Positions 14,688-21,622 of a DNA stretch of 21,622 nucleotides are shown piece after piece (the first letter of the stretch is position 1; each line of letters starts with the position of its first letter). The notes beneath the pieces were generated by a model. That model did no database searches. It was not told the DNA's origin and saw only the letters and a list, made by a program, of their open reading frames with translations. A program made the position numbers and the translations under genes. This stretch comes from an uncultured Collinsella sp. GTDB taxonomy: Bacteria; Actinomycetota; Coriobacteriia; Coriobacteriales; Coriobacteriaceae. Location of the stretch: assembly GCA_902496275.1 (NCBI GenBank), contig CABVAC010000033.1, positions 1 to 21,622 of the forward strand, written 5' to 3'.

Positions 14688-15527
14688 ATGTATAAGATCC
14701 TGGAGAAGACGCAGTTCTCGGAGAAGGTGTTCAAGTTCCGCATCGAGGCGCCTGCAATCGCCAAGCATGCGCACGCTGGACAGTTCCTCATGGTTCGCGC
14801 CAATGAGACGGGCGAGCGTGTCCCGTTTACCCTGGCCGGCTGGAACGATGACGAGGGCTGGGTCGAGTTCATCTTCATGGTGATCGGCAAGACCACCGAG
14901 ATGCTTTCCACCTACGAGGCCGGCGAGTCGCTGCGCGACGTCGTGGGCCCGCTGGGCGTTCCCACCGAGATGGCCGAGGGCCCCTGCGCCGTCATTGGCG
15001 GCGGCGTCGGCCTGGCAATTGCCTTCCCGGTCGCCAAGCACCTGGTCGAGACCGGCCACGAGGTGCACGCCATCATGGGCGCCCGCACCAAGGACCTCCT
15101 GCTCATGGAGGACCAGTTCCGCGAGCTCCTCGACGAGGACCACATCCACATCACTACCGATGACGGTTCCTACGGCGAGCAGGGCGTTGTCACCGCTCCG
15201 CTGGAGCGCCTGCTGCAGGACAAGGCCGTGAGCCAGGTCTTCTGCGTCGGCCCCGTTCCGATGATGAAGTTCTCGACCCTCACCGCCCAGAAGTACGACA
15301 CCCCCATCACCGCGTCGCTCAACCCCATCATGGTTGACGGCACCGGTATGTGCGGCTGCTGCCGCGTCGAGGTGGGCGGCGTGACCAAGTTCGCTTGCGT
15401 CGACGGCCCCGACTTCGATGCCACCCTGGTCGACTGGGATGACCTTCGTGCCCGCCAGGCCGCTTACCGTTCCGAAGAGGGCGAGTCCCTCAAGGCCTAT
15501 GAGGAAAAGAGCTGCGCATGCCACTAG
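14688..15527 (+). CDS. nfnA: NfnA/SudB-type FAD and [2Fe-2S] subunit of ferredoxin:NADP oxidoreductase
   Basis: 279 residues of the PyrK/FNR-like flavoprotein family. It has an N-terminal FAD-binding barrel with GQFLMVR (31-37) and RVPFTLAGW (44-52), an NAD-binding part with GPCAVIGGGVGLA (98-110), and a C-terminal iron-sulfur motif VDGTGMCGCCRVEVGG...FACVDGP with Cys222, 224 or 225, and 237 plus nearby Asp217. With the next gene it should form the complex that links NADH, ferredoxin and NADPH, possibly by electron bifurcation. The same family is also annotated sulfide dehydrogenase, so the true electron partners are inferred. A GAGAGGGG site precedes ATG 14688. It overlaps nfnB by 10 nt. Confidence 0.88.
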   Translation: MYKILEKTQFSEKVFKFRIEAPAIAKHAHAGQFLMVRANETGERVPFTLAGWNDDEGWVEFIFMVIGKTTEMLSTYEAGESLRDVVGPLGVPTEMAEGPCAVIGGGVGLAIAFPVAKHLVETGHEVHAIMGARTKDLLLMEDQFRELLDEDHIHITTDDGSYGEQGVVTAPLERLLQDKAVSQVFCVGPVPMMKFSTLTAQKYDTPITASLNPIMVDGTGMCGCCRVEVGGVTKFACVDGPDFDATLVDWDDLRARQAAYRSEEGESLKAYEEKSCACH

Positions 15528-16927
15528 TTAACGGTCGTTTCGTTGCCGATATGAAGTCGCCCCGCACCCCCGATAACGAGGAGCCGGCTGCCGAGCGCGC
15601 CTGCGACTTCCGCCCCGTCGACAAGGGCTTCACCGAGGAGATGGCGCTGGCCGAGGCCGAGCGCTGCCTCAACTGCAAGAAGCCGTTCTGTGTTGAGGGC
15701 TGCCCCGTCAACATCAACATCCCCCGCTTTATCGAACAGATCCGCGCAAAGGACTTCGGCGGCGCTCTCGATACCATCCGCGAGGACTCCATGCTTCCCG
15801 CCATCTGCGGCCGCGTCTGCCCGCAGGAGAACCAGTGCGAGGGCAAGTGCATCCGTGGCAAGAAGTCCGAGCCCGTGGCCATCGGCCAGCTCGAGCGCTT
15901 CCTGGGTGACCGCCCCGAGCTCGCCTCCACGCCCAAGATGGCCTCCAAGAACGGCAAGAAGGTTGCCGTCGTCGGCTCCGGCCCGTCCGGCATCACCTGC
16001 GCCGGCGAGCTCGCCCGCAACGGCTTTGACGTCACCGTCTTCGAGGCATTCTTCACCGGCGGCGGCGTGCTGGTCTACGGCATCCCCGAGTTCCGTCTGC
16101 CCAAGGCAGTCGTCAAGCGCGAGATTGACGGCCTGGAGGACATGGGCGTCAAGTTTGAGTACAACTCCGTCGTGGGCAACATGGCCACGGCCGAGGAGCT
16201 GTTCGAGCAGGGCTTCGACGCCATCTACGTGGCGACCGGCGCTGGCCTGCCCAAGTTCCTCAACGTCCCCGGCGAGAACCTGCCCAACGTCTTCTTCGCG
16301 AACGAGTACCTCACCCGCGTGAACCTGATGAAGGCCAACAAGTTCCCCGAGTACGACACCCCCACCAAGCACGGCAAGAACGTCGTCGTCTTTGGTGGCG
16401 GCAACGTGGCTATGGATGCCGTCCGTACCGCCAAGCGCCTGGGCGCCGAGCACGCCATCATCGCCTACCGTCGTACCGAGGACGAGATGCCCTGCCGTCG
16501 CGCCGAGCTGCACCATGCTAAGGCCGAGGGCGTCGAGGTTCTGCCGCTCGTCTCCCCGCTCGAGTTTGTCGCTGGCGAGGACGGCTCCGTGTGCGCCGTC
16601 AAGGTCCAGAAGATGGAGCTCGGCGAGCCTGACGAGTCCGGCCGTCGTCGCCCGGTGCCCATCGAGGGCGCCATCGAGGAGATCCCCTGCGACGTCGCGA
16701 TCTCGGCCATCGGCACCAACGCCAACCCCTTCGCAAAGAAGATCGGCGGCAAGATGGAGCTCAACAAGTGGGGCTACATCGTCGCCGACGAGGAGACCGG
16801 CCAGACCACCGATCCCCGCATCTGGGCCGGCGGCGACATCGTCACCGGTGCCGCTACGGTCATTCTGGCGATGGGCGCCGGCAAGAAGGCCGCCGCTTCC
16901 ATCACCAAGAGCCTGCTGGGCGAGTAA
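15518..16927 (+). CDS. nfnB: NfnB / glutamate-synthase-small-subunit-like NADPH oxidoreductase
   Basis: 469 residues, homologous to the small subunit of glutamate synthase (often annotated gltA or gltD) but paired here with an NfnA-type subunit and no glutamate synthase large subunit, which favours the NfnAB reading. N-terminal ferredoxin-like domain with two cysteine groups for [4Fe-4S] clusters: Cys50, 53, 58, 62 and Cys97, 101, 107, 111. Then FAD-binding VAVVGSGPSGITCAGELA (149-166), VYGIPEFRLPK (187-196), and a second nucleotide site VVFGGGNVAMDAVRTAKR. The C-terminal WAGGDIVTGAATVILAMGAGKKAA closes the FAD site. Its ATG lies inside the end of nfnA, so translation is coupled. Confidence 0.9.
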   Translation: MPLVNGRFVADMKSPRTPDNEEPAAERACDFRPVDKGFTEEMALAEAERCLNCKKPFCVEGCPVNINIPRFIEQIRAKDFGGALDTIREDSMLPAICGRVCPQENQCEGKCIRGKKSEPVAIGQLERFLGDRPELASTPKMASKNGKKVAVVGSGPSGITCAGELARNGFDVTVFEAFFTGGGVLVYGIPEFRLPKAVVKREIDGLEDMGVKFEYNSVVGNMATAEELFEQGFDAIYVATGAGLPKFLNVPGENLPNVFFANEYLTRVNLMKANKFPEYDTPTKHGKNVVVFGGGNVAMDAVRTAKRLGAEHAIIAYRRTEDEMPCRRAELHHAKAEGVEVLPLVSPLEFVAGEDGSVCAVKVQKMELGEPDESGRRRPVPIEGAIEEIPCDVAISAIGTNANPFAKKIGGKMELNKWGYIVADEETGQTTDPRIWAGGDIVTGAATVILAMGAGKKAAASITKSLLGE

Positions 16928-16955
16928 TCACCCTCAACGTTAGCCATCAAACGGC

Positions 16956-16995
16956 AAAGTCCCCGTCGAGCACACGCCCGGCGGGGACTTTTTCT
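16956..16995 (+). terminator. Rho-independent terminator after nfnAB
   Basis: A 10-bp stem AAAGTCCCCG (16956-16965) with CGGGGACTTT (16982-16991) and a T-tract, 29 nt after the nfnB stop. Confidence 0.92.
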
Positions 16996-17013
16996 ATGCC
17001 GGCCGACCGACCG

Positions 17014-17046
17014 CCACAAAGGGGACAGGCACCTTTGTGGTGGTTT
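17014..17046. repeat. REP-like hairpin with GGGGACAGG core
   Basis: CCACAAAGG (17014-17022) and CCTTTGTGG (17032-17040) form a perfect 9-bp stem around a 9-nt loop. The 18 bases 17029-17046 recur exactly, inverted, at 21546-21563. Hairpins of this GGGGACAGG-type are known in many bacterial genomes and are often linked to Y1/RAYT transposases; that link is from general knowledge, and no such gene is in this window. Confidence 0.7.
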
Positions 17047-17066
17047 GGAGCCTGGCTGGTCGGTGT

Positions 17067-17283
17067 GTCTCGATCTGTAACAGGTAGGCCACGTTGAGTC
17101 CCGTAGTTGTTACAGATTGAGACATTGTGCGAACATCCGCCTGTTCATCTCAATCTGTAACAGTAAGAGGCAAAATTCCTTGCTACGTGTTACAGATCGA
17201 GACATTGCGCCGGCGGTCAGACGATTCATCTAAACCTGTAACATCTAGGGCCGTTTTGGCTGGCTAGGTGTTACAGATTGAGA
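17067..17283. repeat. Array of six alternating-orientation 15-bp repeats at 40-41 bp intervals
   Basis: The motif TGTTACAGATTGAGA and its inverse alternate: inverse at 17068, direct 17108, inverse 17148, direct 17188, inverse 17229, direct 17269. Start-to-start distances are 40, 40, 40, 41 and 40. Each inverse-direct pair can fold into a 15-16 bp stem with a 25-nt loop, giving three hairpins. Copies differ at one to three bases, and the 25-26 nt spacers are mostly different. Arrangement resembles a BIME (alternating REP units). It fills the space between convergent nfnB and the surface-protein gene; the stretch 16928-17320 holds no gene. Confidence 0.85.
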
Positions 17284-17320
17284 TTTTGCTGAAGCCGAGA
17301 ATAGGAGCTGTCACCAAAAC

Positions 17321-18871
17321 TTAGCGCTTGCGGCGCTTGGTCGCGGCGACACCGGCGGCGGCAACGGTTGCGCCGGCGATGCCAAGGGCCGCTGCCGCCG
17401 TCGCGGCGTTGTCGCCCGTGGCGGCCAGAGTGCCCACGGACTTCTGGGCAGCGGTGGCCTTCGCGGCCGGCTTGGAGGTAGCAGTCGTGGAACTCGCCTG
17501 AGTCAGCGTCACGGACGGCGTGCCAGTCTCACTTCCGCCGCCTGGCTGCGGCGTGGGAGCCGGGGTAGGCTCAGGCTGCGGCGTGGGCTCAGGCTCGACC
17601 GCATCTCCGGAGCTGATTACCACGCTGCGGGCAACCTCGTCGGAGGTCCTAACATCCTGGATAGTGGACGACCCGGCAGCACCGATGACGAGTCCGTTTC
17701 CCGTAGTTTCTCGCACAGTGCCGCCGGCGGGAGTCGTAACTACCGATCCGCCATCAATTGAGAGACAAGGGGCTGCATCACCTTGATTGACAGCGTAGAT
17801 TGCCGCTGCATTACCCGACACCTCAACATTTGAATTAATGATGTCAATTCGAGGGATGGCGGACTGGGAATATATTCCGTAGCCATGTTTACGACTGTGG
17901 CCAGTTCCGTCACCGCATCGAACTGTAAGGCTCGAATTCTCGACGAGCACCCGCGACACGCCGTCCTGCGCGCGCATCCAAACACCATCCAAAACCTCGG
18001 CACTATCACTCGCCACGAGCGTAACATCCGCCCCGTTGGTAATACTCAAATATGTATCCTTACCCCCGGACGAATACAGGGCGACCGACAACATGTTTGC
18101 ATTACGCGCCGCCGCATCTAATTTTGCGTTATCCACCGCGATGCAGCCTCCATGCTCGGAGGAGATGTTTTCGGCATAGACTGCAACGGCATTGAGCCCC
18201 CCATTCGCCTCCGCCTCAACGTGGACGTCGGCGCCCTCGTTAATGGTTATGTTGCCTGCCCGCGTATGAATGCCGATGGTATGAGGCACTTTGTTCGTTG
18301 CCGTCACGTTAACGTTGGCACCGCGGATGTCCACGTCACCGCCGGCCTTACCGTCCCCCGAAACCGCTATCGTATCGGTCCCGGCCGTCGCGTTGAGAGT
18401 CACGTCACCCGAGATGGCGAGGCTACCGCACTCGACCTTAACAGCGCTCCTGCTCTTCTGTGGTTCGGCCGTCGCGTTGAGGGTTCCCTCCCCCGTGATG
18501 GCAAGGTTGCCGTCCTTGACCTCGATAGCGCTCTGCAAGGAATCGGCCGTTACGGTGTTGGTGCCCGTCACGCCGATATTGAGGTTGCCCTGAGCGCTGA
18601 TACCGGCGCCGTTGTAGCCATTGAGCTTCATGTCGTCGGCGCCGTCCCAGGACCACGTTCCGGCCTCGTCGCCGGCGCCCTTGTTGTACTGCGTGCCGCC
18701 GACGTTGACCCATTTGGCGGCGAGTGCCACGCTGGGTAGCAGCAGCTGACCGACCATGAGCGCGCAAGCCCCCGCGCAGGCGAGCTTGGCGCCCACGCGA
18801 CGCCACGTTCCGTGAGAGAGCGCGCACGCGCGGCCGTGGTCGATTGGGTTGTCATGGATTTGCTTTCGCAT
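17321..18871 (-). CDS. Cell-wall-anchored surface protein with beta-helix-like repeats, LAATG sorting signal
   Basis: 516 residues. Signal peptide with a long n-region and hydrophobic core ACAGACALMVGQLLLPSVALA, cleaved near residue 51. Residues about 75-430 contain many short strands of the type GNLNIGVTGTNTVTA, GNLAITGEGTLNATA and GGDVDIRGANVNVTA, in the style of parallel beta-helix or Cthe_2159-like carbohydrate-binding proteins. A Pro/Glu/Thr stretch (EPEPTPQPEPTPAPTPQP) should cross the wall, then LAATG (482-486), an Ala-rich membrane segment and KRRKR. LAxTG is the motif of class E sortases in high-GC Gram-positives. AAGGAGG lies 5 nt before ATG. It is paralogous to, and 56 nt downstream of, the next gene, probably one transcript. 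Confidence 0.85.
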   Translation of the reverse strand: MRKQIHDNPIDHGRACALSHGTWRRVGAKLACAGACALMVGQLLLPSVALAAKWVNVGGTQYNKGAGDEAGTWSWDGADDMKLNGYNGAGISAQGNLNIGVTGTNTVTADSLQSAIEVKDGNLAITGEGTLNATAEPQKSRSAVKVECGSLAISGDVTLNATAGTDTIAVSGDGKAGGDVDIRGANVNVTATNKVPHTIGIHTRAGNITINEGADVHVEAEANGGLNAVAVYAENISSEHGGCIAVDNAKLDAAARNANMLSVALYSSGGKDTYLSITNGADVTLVASDSAEVLDGVWMRAQDGVSRVLVENSSLTVRCGDGTGHSRKHGYGIYSQSAIPRIDIINSNVEVSGNAAAIYAVNQGDAAPCLSIDGGSVVTTPAGGTVRETTGNGLVIGAAGSSTIQDVRTSDEVARSVVISSGDAVEPEPTPQPEPTPAPTPQPGGGSETGTPSVTLTQASSTTATSKPAAKATAAQKSVGTLAATGDNAATAAAALGIAGATVAAAGVAATKRRKR

Positions 18872-18895
18872 GTGAGCCTCCTTGTCGTAAGGGGT
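18872..18895 (-). promoter_or_regulatory. Leader/RBS identical to that of the upstream paralog
   Basis: The 24 nt directly before this start codon, which include AAGGAGG (18883-18877), are identical to 20548-20571 before the paralog. The match continues into the coding sequence for the signal peptide, pointing to tandem duplication. Confidence 0.8.
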
Positions 18896-18927
18896 ACCTC
18901 CGCTGTTTTATGTTGCGGAAGCTTGCG

Positions 18928-20547
18928 CTAGCGGTCGCGGCGCTTGGACGCGACGAAGCCGGCGCCGATGACGGACGCACCGGCGATGCCGAGGGCGGCC
19001 GCCGCCGTCGCGGCGTTGTCGCCTGTGGCAGCCAGAACACCGGAAGCGTTTTTGGCGCCGGCGGCAGTCTTGGTCGTAACGGTCTTGGTGACCGCCGTGG
19101 TGGTCTTTACGTCCTTGTCTACGGGCTTGAGGCCAGGCTTCTGCTCGGGATTGGGTATGGGGTCGGGATCGGGCTCCGGCGTCGGCTCAGGCCCCGGCGT
19201 CGGCTCCGGCTCCTGTCCGTCTCCAAAATCAATCACTACATCATGGGCGACCTCGGCAGAACCGACGATATCCGTAATAGCAGACGAACCGGCAACACCG
19301 ATGACCTGCCCGTTCTGGGAACTTGGCCATTTCCCCGTATCGACAACCTTTTTCACATCGCGCACGGCACCATCCGTCGGAGTCGCAATCATCGCGTTCC
19401 CTCGTAAATCGATCATCGCGGCACGGAACAGTGTCGCATTCGCGGCGTTGCGGTTGATCGCATAGATCCCCGCAGTCGCGCCCGAAGCCTCAATCTTCGA
19501 TTTGAAAATCTGGATACGAGGCGTTTCAAACCTGGTATTTGCCTCTGCCATGATTCCAAAACTTTGATTGCGAGCGGCGTCGATGCCGCTTGCGGCAGAC
19601 AGGCTTCGAGACGTGAGGTTCGACTTCTCGACAAGCATCCACACCGCACCGTCTTGCGAGCGTGCGCTGATACCCGCCGAGCGCGAAGCCGCACTACCAG
19701 CCGAAAGCGTGACATCGGCTCCGTTGACGATTTTCATGAGGGTATTCTTCTTGATACCAAACGTATTGATGCACAAGGAAGCCCACGAGGCATCGCCAGT
19801 CTTAATCAACAGACTGGCGCCATCGATGGTGACATCGGCGCCGTGCTCATAAGCGGAATCCGGCTCTTCCTGCTCGCCTTCCTGGGCAGCGTGTCTGTTT
19901 GGAATGTTGTCAGCATGGATACCGCAGATGACCTGCATTGGACGCCAAGATCCTTCAGCCGATTTCGCCTCGATTTTGACATCGGCGCCCTTATCGATTG
20001 TCACGCTGCCGGCCGTCGCGCGAATGCCCGTCACGTTGTCCGCTGCGCCCGAAGCCGTCACGTTGACGTTGGCGCCGCTGATGGTCACATCGCCGCCCGA
20101 ATTGCCGTCGCCTTCCGCCGCAATCACATCGGTCTGGGCCGTCGCGTTGAGAGTCCCGTCGCCGTTAATGGCAAGGTTGCCGTTCTTGACAGCAATGGCG
20201 CTCTGCCCGGCGTCGGCCGTGACGGTGTTGGTGCCCGTCACGCCGATGGTGAGGTTGCCCTTGGCGCCGATGGAGCCGCCGTCGTAGCCGTTGAGCTTCA
20301 TGTCGTTAGCGCCATCCCAGGACCAGGTTCCAGCCTCGTCGCCAGCAGCAGTGCCCGCGTCGTACTGCGTGCCGCCCACGTTGACCCAGTCGGCGGCGAG
20401 CGCCACGCTCGGCAGCAGCAGCTGACCGGCCATGAGCACGCAGGCCCCCGCGCAGGCAAGTTTTGCGCCCACGCGGCGCCACGTTCCGTGAGAGAGCGCG
20501 CACGAGCAGCCGTGGTCGATTGGGTTGTCATGGATTTGCGTTCGCAT
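18928..20547 (-). CDS. Cell-wall-anchored surface protein, paralog of the downstream gene
   Basis: 539 residues. N-terminus (first about 140 residues) and C-terminal sorting region are close to the downstream paralog; the middle is more divergent. Signal peptide core ACAGACVLMAGQLLLPSVALA, then WVNVGGTQYDAG..GTWSWDGANDMKLNGYDGGSI and repeats such as GNLTIGVTGTNTVTA, GGDVTISGANVNVTA and GADVTIDGASLLI suggest a beta-helix. A wall-spanning region (EPEPTPGPEPTPEPDPDP) leads to LAATG (505-509), a membrane segment and KRRDR. ATG 20547 is used because AAGGAGG lies 5 nt upstream; 34 further residues upstream in frame overlap the intergenic region and are not a signal peptide. First gene of the pair, divergent from the LuxR regulator. 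Confidence 0.86.
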   Translation of the reverse strand: MRTQIHDNPIDHGCSCALSHGTWRRVGAKLACAGACVLMAGQLLLPSVALAADWVNVGGTQYDAGTAAGDEAGTWSWDGANDMKLNGYDGGSIGAKGNLTIGVTGTNTVTADAGQSAIAVKNGNLAINGDGTLNATAQTDVIAAEGDGNSGGDVTISGANVNVTASGAADNVTGIRATAGSVTIDKGADVKIEAKSAEGSWRPMQVICGIHADNIPNRHAAQEGEQEEPDSAYEHGADVTIDGASLLIKTGDASWASLCINTFGIKKNTLMKIVNGADVTLSAGSAASRSAGISARSQDGAVWMLVEKSNLTSRSLSAASGIDAARNQSFGIMAEANTRFETPRIQIFKSKIEASGATAGIYAINRNAANATLFRAAMIDLRGNAMIATPTDGAVRDVKKVVDTGKWPSSQNGQVIGVAGSSAITDIVGSAEVAHDVVIDFGDGQEPEPTPGPEPTPEPDPDPIPNPEQKPGLKPVDKDVKTTTAVTKTVTTKTAAGAKNASGVLAATGDNAATAAAALGIAGASVIGAGFVASKRRDR

Positions 20548-20571
20548 GTGAGCCTCCTTGTCGTAAGGGGT
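20548..20571 (-). promoter_or_regulatory. Leader/RBS shared with the downstream paralog
   Basis: Same 24 nt as 18872-18895, with AAGGAGG 5 nt before the ATG. The remaining space to the divergent regulator (20572-20628) must hold promoters for both directions; none is clear enough to call. Confidence 0.75.
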
Positions 20572-20628
20572 GCTTCTATAACACCATGTTACGGGAAGAT
20601 ATCCGGATCCCGGGGCACAAATTCTCAT

Positions 20629-21540
20629 GTGGCGCACCTGCCAGCGCAAAAGGCAACGAGCACGCTATTGCCAAGCGCGCCCCCCGAAAGGCCTGCCATC
20701 AATCCCTTTGTTGAGCCCTCTCATGCCCTCGCCAAACAGGCATGCTGGAGCATCGCGCTCGTCATGATTCTTGCCTGCTTGTTCTCGACCCTCGACAACG
20801 TGGTCACACTCTCCAACGCCCACGGCACCATTGCCGTGCAAGCCTGGCCGCGCCTCTTTTTGGCGGCAAGCGGCCTTGCCGCCGGTGTTATCTTTGATCT
20901 TGCCGAGCGCCGCTACATGGGACTTGTCATGCTCGGCATCGCCGTGCTCTCGACCATTTCCATCCTGGCCGTGGAGGCCGGCGCCGATCCCAACCTGGGC
21001 CTTGTCGTCTTTTACCTGAGTTCGGGCTTTTTTGTCACGTTCTTTACCGCCACCTTTACACAGCTGGCACCGCGTATGCACGCGCCCGCTCTTTGGGCCG
21101 GCATGGGACGCGCCGCCAACAATGCATGCGCATTCACTACATCGGGCATCTCGCTTGCCCTTGTGACCTCGGGCAACGTTGCCCTCATTATGATTGGTGC
21201 GCTCGTTTTGCTCGTCGCCGCCTGCGCGGCATTCGTGGCAGCCGGCCTGTTCCGCCTACCCCAAACCGAGCAGGAGCGCAAACATCAACAGCTTGCCGAG
21301 GAGGCACTCGCCGCCCCCACCATCGAGGAACAGCGCCAGGCCTTCATCGTCAACCACGCTCTCACCCCGCGCGAAGTCGATGTGCTCATAGCTGCAACCC
21401 AAGACGAGCGCCCGCTCAAGCAGATCGCCGAGGAGCTCGGCATCTCGATGCGCATGGTCCAGCGTCACCTGAGCTCCATCTACCAAAAGACCGACACGCA
21501 AACGCGCGCCGGTCTCACCAAGGCCTCCCCCTCGGCCTAA
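20629..21540 (+). CDS. LuxR-type regulator with about six membrane segments, probably half-length
   Basis: About 303 residues from GTG 20629. Six hydrophobic segments (around ACWSIALVMILACLF, RLFLAASGLAAGVIF, GLVMLGIAVLSTISIL, GLVVFYLSSGFFVTFF, CAFTTSGISLALV, VALIMIGALVLLVAACAAF) are followed by a LuxR helix-turn-helix: LTPREVDVLIAATQDERPLKQIAEELGISMRMVQRHLSSIYQKT. Coriobacterial relatives, as I recall them, have about twelve membrane segments before the HTH (about 450-500 residues); this resembles their second half. The start is unclear: no good ribosome site fits GTG 20629, TTG 20668 or ATG 20764. The frame continues upstream to 19564, but there it is antisense to the surface-protein gene. 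It may be a truncated remnant or a short functional variant, possibly controlling the divergent surface proteins. Confidence 0.65.
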   Translation: MAHLPAQKATSTLLPSAPPERPAINPFVEPSHALAKQACWSIALVMILACLFSTLDNVVTLSNAHGTIAVQAWPRLFLAASGLAAGVIFDLAERRYMGLVMLGIAVLSTISILAVEAGADPNLGLVVFYLSSGFFVTFFTATFTQLAPRMHAPALWAGMGRAANNACAFTTSGISLALVTSGNVALIMIGALVLLVAACAAFVAAGLFRLPQTEQERKHQQLAEEALAAPTIEEQRQAFIVNHALTPREVDVLIAATQDERPLKQIAEELGISMRMVQRHLSSIYQKTDTQTRAGLTKASPSA

Positions 21541-21545
21541 AACAA

Positions 21546-21563
21546 AAACCACCACAAAGGTGC
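21546..21563 (-). repeat. Fragment of the 17014 REP-like unit beside the IS end
   Basis: AAACCACCACAAAGGTGC is the exact inverse of 17029-17046. The rest of that hairpin (complement of GGGGACAG) is nearly absent: only TGTC remains before the insertion-sequence end at 21568. This suggests that the insertion sequence landed in the REP-like unit. Confidence 0.6.
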
Positions 21564-21567
21564 TGTC

Positions 21568-21622
21568 TGAACTGCCTCCCATTTCTTGGACATCGGGAAA
21601 TGGGAGGTTTTCCATGAGTATA
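21568..21622 (+). mobile_element. Left end of an IS150-like (IS3 family) insertion sequence, cut by the window edge
   Basis: TGAACTGCCTCCCATTTCTT followed by GGACATCGGGAAATGG resembles the left terminus of IS150 as I remember it (TGxACTGCxxCCCATTTxxTTGGAC, then GAAATGG). It includes a perfect 11-bp hairpin, CCTCCCATTTC/GAAATGGGAGG (21575-21585 with 21597-21607), which could block transcription entering from outside. The transposase genes lie beyond the window. Confidence 0.6.
21614..21622 (+). CDS. Start of a putative transposase OrfA (partial)
   Basis: ATG 21614 follows GGGAGG by 6 nt and gives Met-Ser-Ile before the window ends. Position and ribosome site match the first gene of an IS3-family element, whose OrfA often begins Met-Ser. 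Three codons cannot prove it. Confidence 0.35.

Noticed and set aside
15524..16516. 330-residue minus-strand open frame over nfnB
   Set aside because: Antisense shadow of a gene with clear cysteine and nucleotide-binding motifs on the plus strand.
17067..17283. CRISPR array
   Set aside because: Units alternate in orientation and are only 15-16 bp, there are no cas genes, and spacers 1, 3 and 5 look like hairpin loops rather than foreign DNA.
19564..20628. Upstream extension of the LuxR reading frame
   Set aside because: It runs antisense through the surface-protein gene, and its His/Arg-rich translation has no membrane segments or family match.

Overview
The window is from a high-GC, Gram-positive gut actinobacterium of the class Coriobacteriia. 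Collinsella is the best fit. This rests on gene content: a DHPS-HPPK fusion, a fused double-ATPase ECF transporter operon, surface proteins with a LAATG sorting signal and a membrane-linked LuxR regulator. It also rests on a strongly GC3-biased codon pattern and AGGAGG-type ribosome binding sites. The genus is inferred and was not tested by any search.

Left part (1-5700): an initiator tRNA-fMet (minus strand) with its terminator, then type III pantothenate kinase (coaX, plus). Convergent to coaX is a minus-strand folate operon: a 582-residue dihydropteroate synthase-HPPK fusion followed directly (TAG then ATG) by a divergent biotin-protein-ligase-like gene. Upstream of it lies a sirtuin deacylase gene, divergent from exonuclease III (xth, plus).

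Middle (5700-11825): a complete ECF vitamin/metal transporter operon on the minus strand, in the order ecfT, fused ecfA-ecfA, S component, with overlapping or nearly touching genes. Divergent to it are glmU and prs, a common pairing in Gram-positives, each closed by a rho-independent terminator.

Accessory island (11842-13571): two roughly 203-bp elements with nearly identical 24-25 bp terminal inverted repeats, lying in opposite orientation. They flank a lower-GC gene whose C-terminus resembles PD-(D/E)XK/DUF559-type nucleases. This sits between prs and pth and is the best candidate for an undescribed mobile cassette.

Right part (13686-16995): pth, another inverted-repeat element carrying a strong hairpin, and a two-gene NfnAB-type flavoprotein operon (NADH-dependent ferredoxin:NADP oxidoreductase) ending in a clear terminator.

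Far right (17000-21622): a REP-like hairpin; a striking array of six copies of a 15-16 bp motif in strictly alternating orientation every 40-41 bp; two tandem paralogous wall-anchored surface proteins (minus) that share leader, signal peptide and sorting signal; a divergent half-length membrane LuxR regulator; and the left end of an IS150-like (IS3 family) insertion sequence abutting a REP-like fragment.

The housekeeping genes are ordinary. The unusual content is the density and variety of inverted-repeat elements in the intergenic spaces, one of which appears to be embedded in frame inside the ECF ATPase gene.
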